Source of the DNA: Acidobacteriota bacterium
GTDB taxonomy: Bacteria > Acidobacteriota > Terriglobia > UBA7540
Direction: 5' to 3'
NCBI GenBank assembly: GCA_021828245.1
Contig: JAKASC010000022.1
Span: 1-15,933 of the forward strand
DNA: 15,933 nt
Under the pieces are notes generated by a model. It saw only the letters and a program-made list of their open reading frames with translations, did not search any database and was not told the DNA's origin. Shown one piece after another: positions 14,773-15,933 of the stretch; the stretch's first letter is position 1, and each line of letters begins with the position of its first letter. Made by a program: the position numbers and the translations under genes.

Positions 14773-15648
14773 TTAAACCCCTGACTTGGCCCACTTATTC
14801 GCCAACGCCACGACTCGGTCAGGCACTCCCCATGCTCCCGAGATCTGGGAGTTACCATTGGCTGCTGAACGAATTCGCGTTGAGAAGGAAGGCTCCCAAA
14901 CCTCCAGCTCTTCCAAATAGCCAATAAGCGTTTTTGCATCGGCAAAGCTCCCGCTCTGTTCGAAAAGCCCTATCAAAACCTCGCTCATTCGACGCTGGGT
15001 CTGCTTATTCTTACGGTACGCGTCGAACAATTCGCGCGCCAGTGCAAGGGCAGTTTTGTTGTTGCCGTTGAACGCTTGAAATCGCCCAATGAAGCCGTAA
15101 GGATCCTGCCCGAAGCGGATTGCGAAAGCGGGCACGCCGCGCCCCATAGCGAAGCCGATCTCCTGATCTGTCCAATTGCTTGCATGAAAGCCTGGATGCA
15201 GGAGTGCGACAAGCGCATCGCAGGTCGCGAGAGCGGTTTCAATTTGAGTTTGCCAGTCCTCTGTGGGTTCGATGTCATTGTGAGCGATAAAGCCTGAGAT
15301 CCCGAACCCCAGAAGTGCCTCTTGAAGTTGTGCCGCAACATCCTTATGAGTTGCCAGGTGTGACACAAAGAGGCGAAGCATGCCTTTTCGCCAGAATGGG
15401 GGCTCCACCCTTGGCCCAGTTACTTCTTCAAACTGGAAGCCAACGTGCTGCGCGAGGTCAATCAATGACTGGTCGGGCGCTTCCTCGATCATATGCAGCA
15501 CATAGGTATCTTTTGCACCCGACCAATTATCAGACCATGGCAGGGAAAACTGCCTTAGCGTCACGTCGATAAGCGCCCAATCTTCCGTTCCGAGGCGACT
15601 AGCGATCTCCTTTATCAGGAGGGTTCGTTTTGATGGCGATAGCGGCAT
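14773..15648 (-). CDS. TIR-domain protein with N-terminal helical module (candidate antiphage NADase effector)
   Basis: A 291-residue soluble protein. Residues 90-190 form a TIR domain: the first strand MLRLFVSHLATHKDVAAQLQ, the LLGFGISGFIAHNDIEP segment with the BB loop, the ALVALLHPGFHAS strand, then NWTDQEIGFAMGRGVPAFAI. Glu163 in that stretch is at the position of the catalytic glutamate of NAD-consuming TIRs. Residues 5-75 (LLIKEIASRLGTEDWALIDV, TLRQFSLPW, YVLHMIEEAPDQSLIDLAQHVGF) form a helical domain resembling the AbiJ-type N-terminal modules found on TIR and HEPN effectors; I suggest rather than assert this. Residues 195-291 are helical and unassigned. No signal peptide or membrane segment. 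Bacterial TIR proteins of this kind act in antiphage defence by depleting NAD+ or making cyclic-ADP-ribose signals. No obvious partner gene lies within the window. The ATG lacks a good ribosome site. Confidence 0.85.
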   Translation of the reverse strand: MPLSPSKRTLLIKEIASRLGTEDWALIDVTLRQFSLPWSDNWSGAKDTYVLHMIEEAPDQSLIDLAQHVGFQFEEVTGPRVEPPFWRKGMLRLFVSHLATHKDVAAQLQEALLGFGISGFIAHNDIEPTEDWQTQIETALATCDALVALLHPGFHASNWTDQEIGFAMGRGVPAFAIRFGQDPYGFIGRFQAFNGNNKTALALARELFDAYRKNKQTQRRMSEVLIGLFEQSGSFADAKTLIGYLEELEVWEPSFSTRIRSAANGNSQISGAWGVPDRVVALANKWAKSGV

Positions 15649-15660
15649 GGTTAATCTGAG

Positions 15661-15700
15661 GTCTAACCCCAGTTCATGCTGATCTGGATAAAACAGGTCC
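15661..15700 (+). repeat. Possible left end of the IS1380-like element
   Basis: The segment from about 15667 (CCCCAGTTCATGCTGATC, then TGGATAAAACAGG) looks like a transposon terminus, standing between the TIR start codon and the start of a transposase on the plus strand. The matching right end lies outside the window, so the boundary and the target duplication cannot be confirmed. Confidence 0.3.
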
Positions 15701-15792
15701 CGGCCAGTCTATGGGGAAACCGCCGGAGGCGACGGACAATCGCTTTGTTAACTTGAATCCCTTAACCCCCAACAAGTATCCTCGCAATAGCG

Positions 15793-15812
15793 CCGACTTT
15801 CAAGTCGGTTTT
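15793..15812 (+). terminator. Short intrinsic-terminator-like hairpin before the transposase
   Basis: CCGACT-TTCA-AGTCGG forms a 6-bp stem (7 bp with a 2-nt loop) directly followed by TTTT. Insertion sequences often carry such hairpins near their ends to block read-through from outside. The T-run is short, so strength is uncertain. Confidence 0.4.
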
Positions 15813-15933
15813 GCGCGAGACGCGGCGGGCGGTGACGCCCTAGGGCGGCCTGAGGGTGTTCATCGAATTTCTGCGGCGGCGAGGATTTCGGGAGCAGTTG
15901 CGACAGCATCTGCCGATCCATCTGAAGTCGCCG
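15811..15933 (+). pseudogene. IS1380-like transposase, N-terminal part with an amber codon
   Basis: The frame downstream of 15844 reads GGLRVFIEFLRRRGFREQLR, then QHLPIHLKSP to the window edge, matching the conserved start of IS1380-family DDE transposases (a GGL-x-h-F-x-E-F-L-x-R-x-G-F pattern). The same frame is open upstream (VLRETRRAVTP), but TAG at 15841-15843 interrupts it exactly where an aromatic residue would be expected in TPxGGL. One base change from a Tyr or Trp codon would explain it. Translation could only restart downstream, without a ribosome site, so this copy looks inactive. The gene continues past the window. The start codon is uncertain; TTG at 15811 is the first candidate I can place in this frame. 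Confidence 0.6.

Noticed and set aside
1..15933. CRISPR array, rRNA, riboswitch or replication origin
   Set aside because: No regularly spaced repeats, rRNA landmarks, riboswitch-like cores or clusters of DnaA-box-like sequences were seen on either strand.

Overview
The window looks like chromosomal DNA of a soil Acidobacteriota-type bacterium. This rests on the high-GC, short-spaced core genes (glnE followed by a PilZ/zinc-finger gene, and a YtrA-type GntR regulator coupled to a DUF1648/DUF5808 membrane protein) and on the style of the integrase and the secreted hydrolases. The taxon is inferred from protein character and was not tested by a search.

Left third, 1-5887, core-like. It opens with the end of a YbhB/YbcL-type PEBP protein and a small unrecognised gene (423-782), both on +. 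Then come four minus-strand genes in the transcription order gntR -> DUF1648/DUF5808 membrane protein -> glnE -> PilZ. The gntR and membrane genes overlap by ATGA. glnE has its own TATAAT box directly before its start codon. PilZ follows glnE by 22 nt with a strong Shine-Dalgarno.

Middle, about 5890-9075, a decayed mobile/defence segment. A tyrosine recombinase has lost the Arg of its HxxR box and probably its ancestral start codon. It ends 17 nt before an orphan 3' half of a tRNA-Arg(ACG) gene, which is a likely attachment-site remnant. Next is an AbiE (type IV toxin-antitoxin) pair: the AbiEii nucleotidyltransferase toxin is frameshifted, the AbiEi antitoxin is intact, and a 13-bp-arm inverted repeat sits exactly at the abiEi promoter.

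Right-centre, 9382-13228, a secreted carbohydrate cassette on +. A near-consensus promoter (TTGACA-N17-TATATT) precedes a 48-codon signal-peptide-like ORF, a Sec-exported alpha/beta-hydrolase esterase, and a Tat-exported GH31 glycosidase of alpha-xylosidase type. The set would suit removal of ester and alpha-xylosyl decorations from hemicellulose.

Right end, 13229-15933, insertion sequences and a second defence gene. A 935-bp IS630-family element with clear ends sits in a CTAG target, and its transposase is frameshifted twice. A TIR-domain protein with an extra N-terminal helical module (candidate NADase immune effector) is followed by the broken start of an IS1380-like transposase, whose end may lie only about 20 bp from the TIR start codon.

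Overall, an old integration hotspot has gathered defence genes (AbiE, TIR), a hydrolase cassette and IS elements. Most of the mobility genes are now broken, while the cargo genes with a plausible benefit are intact.
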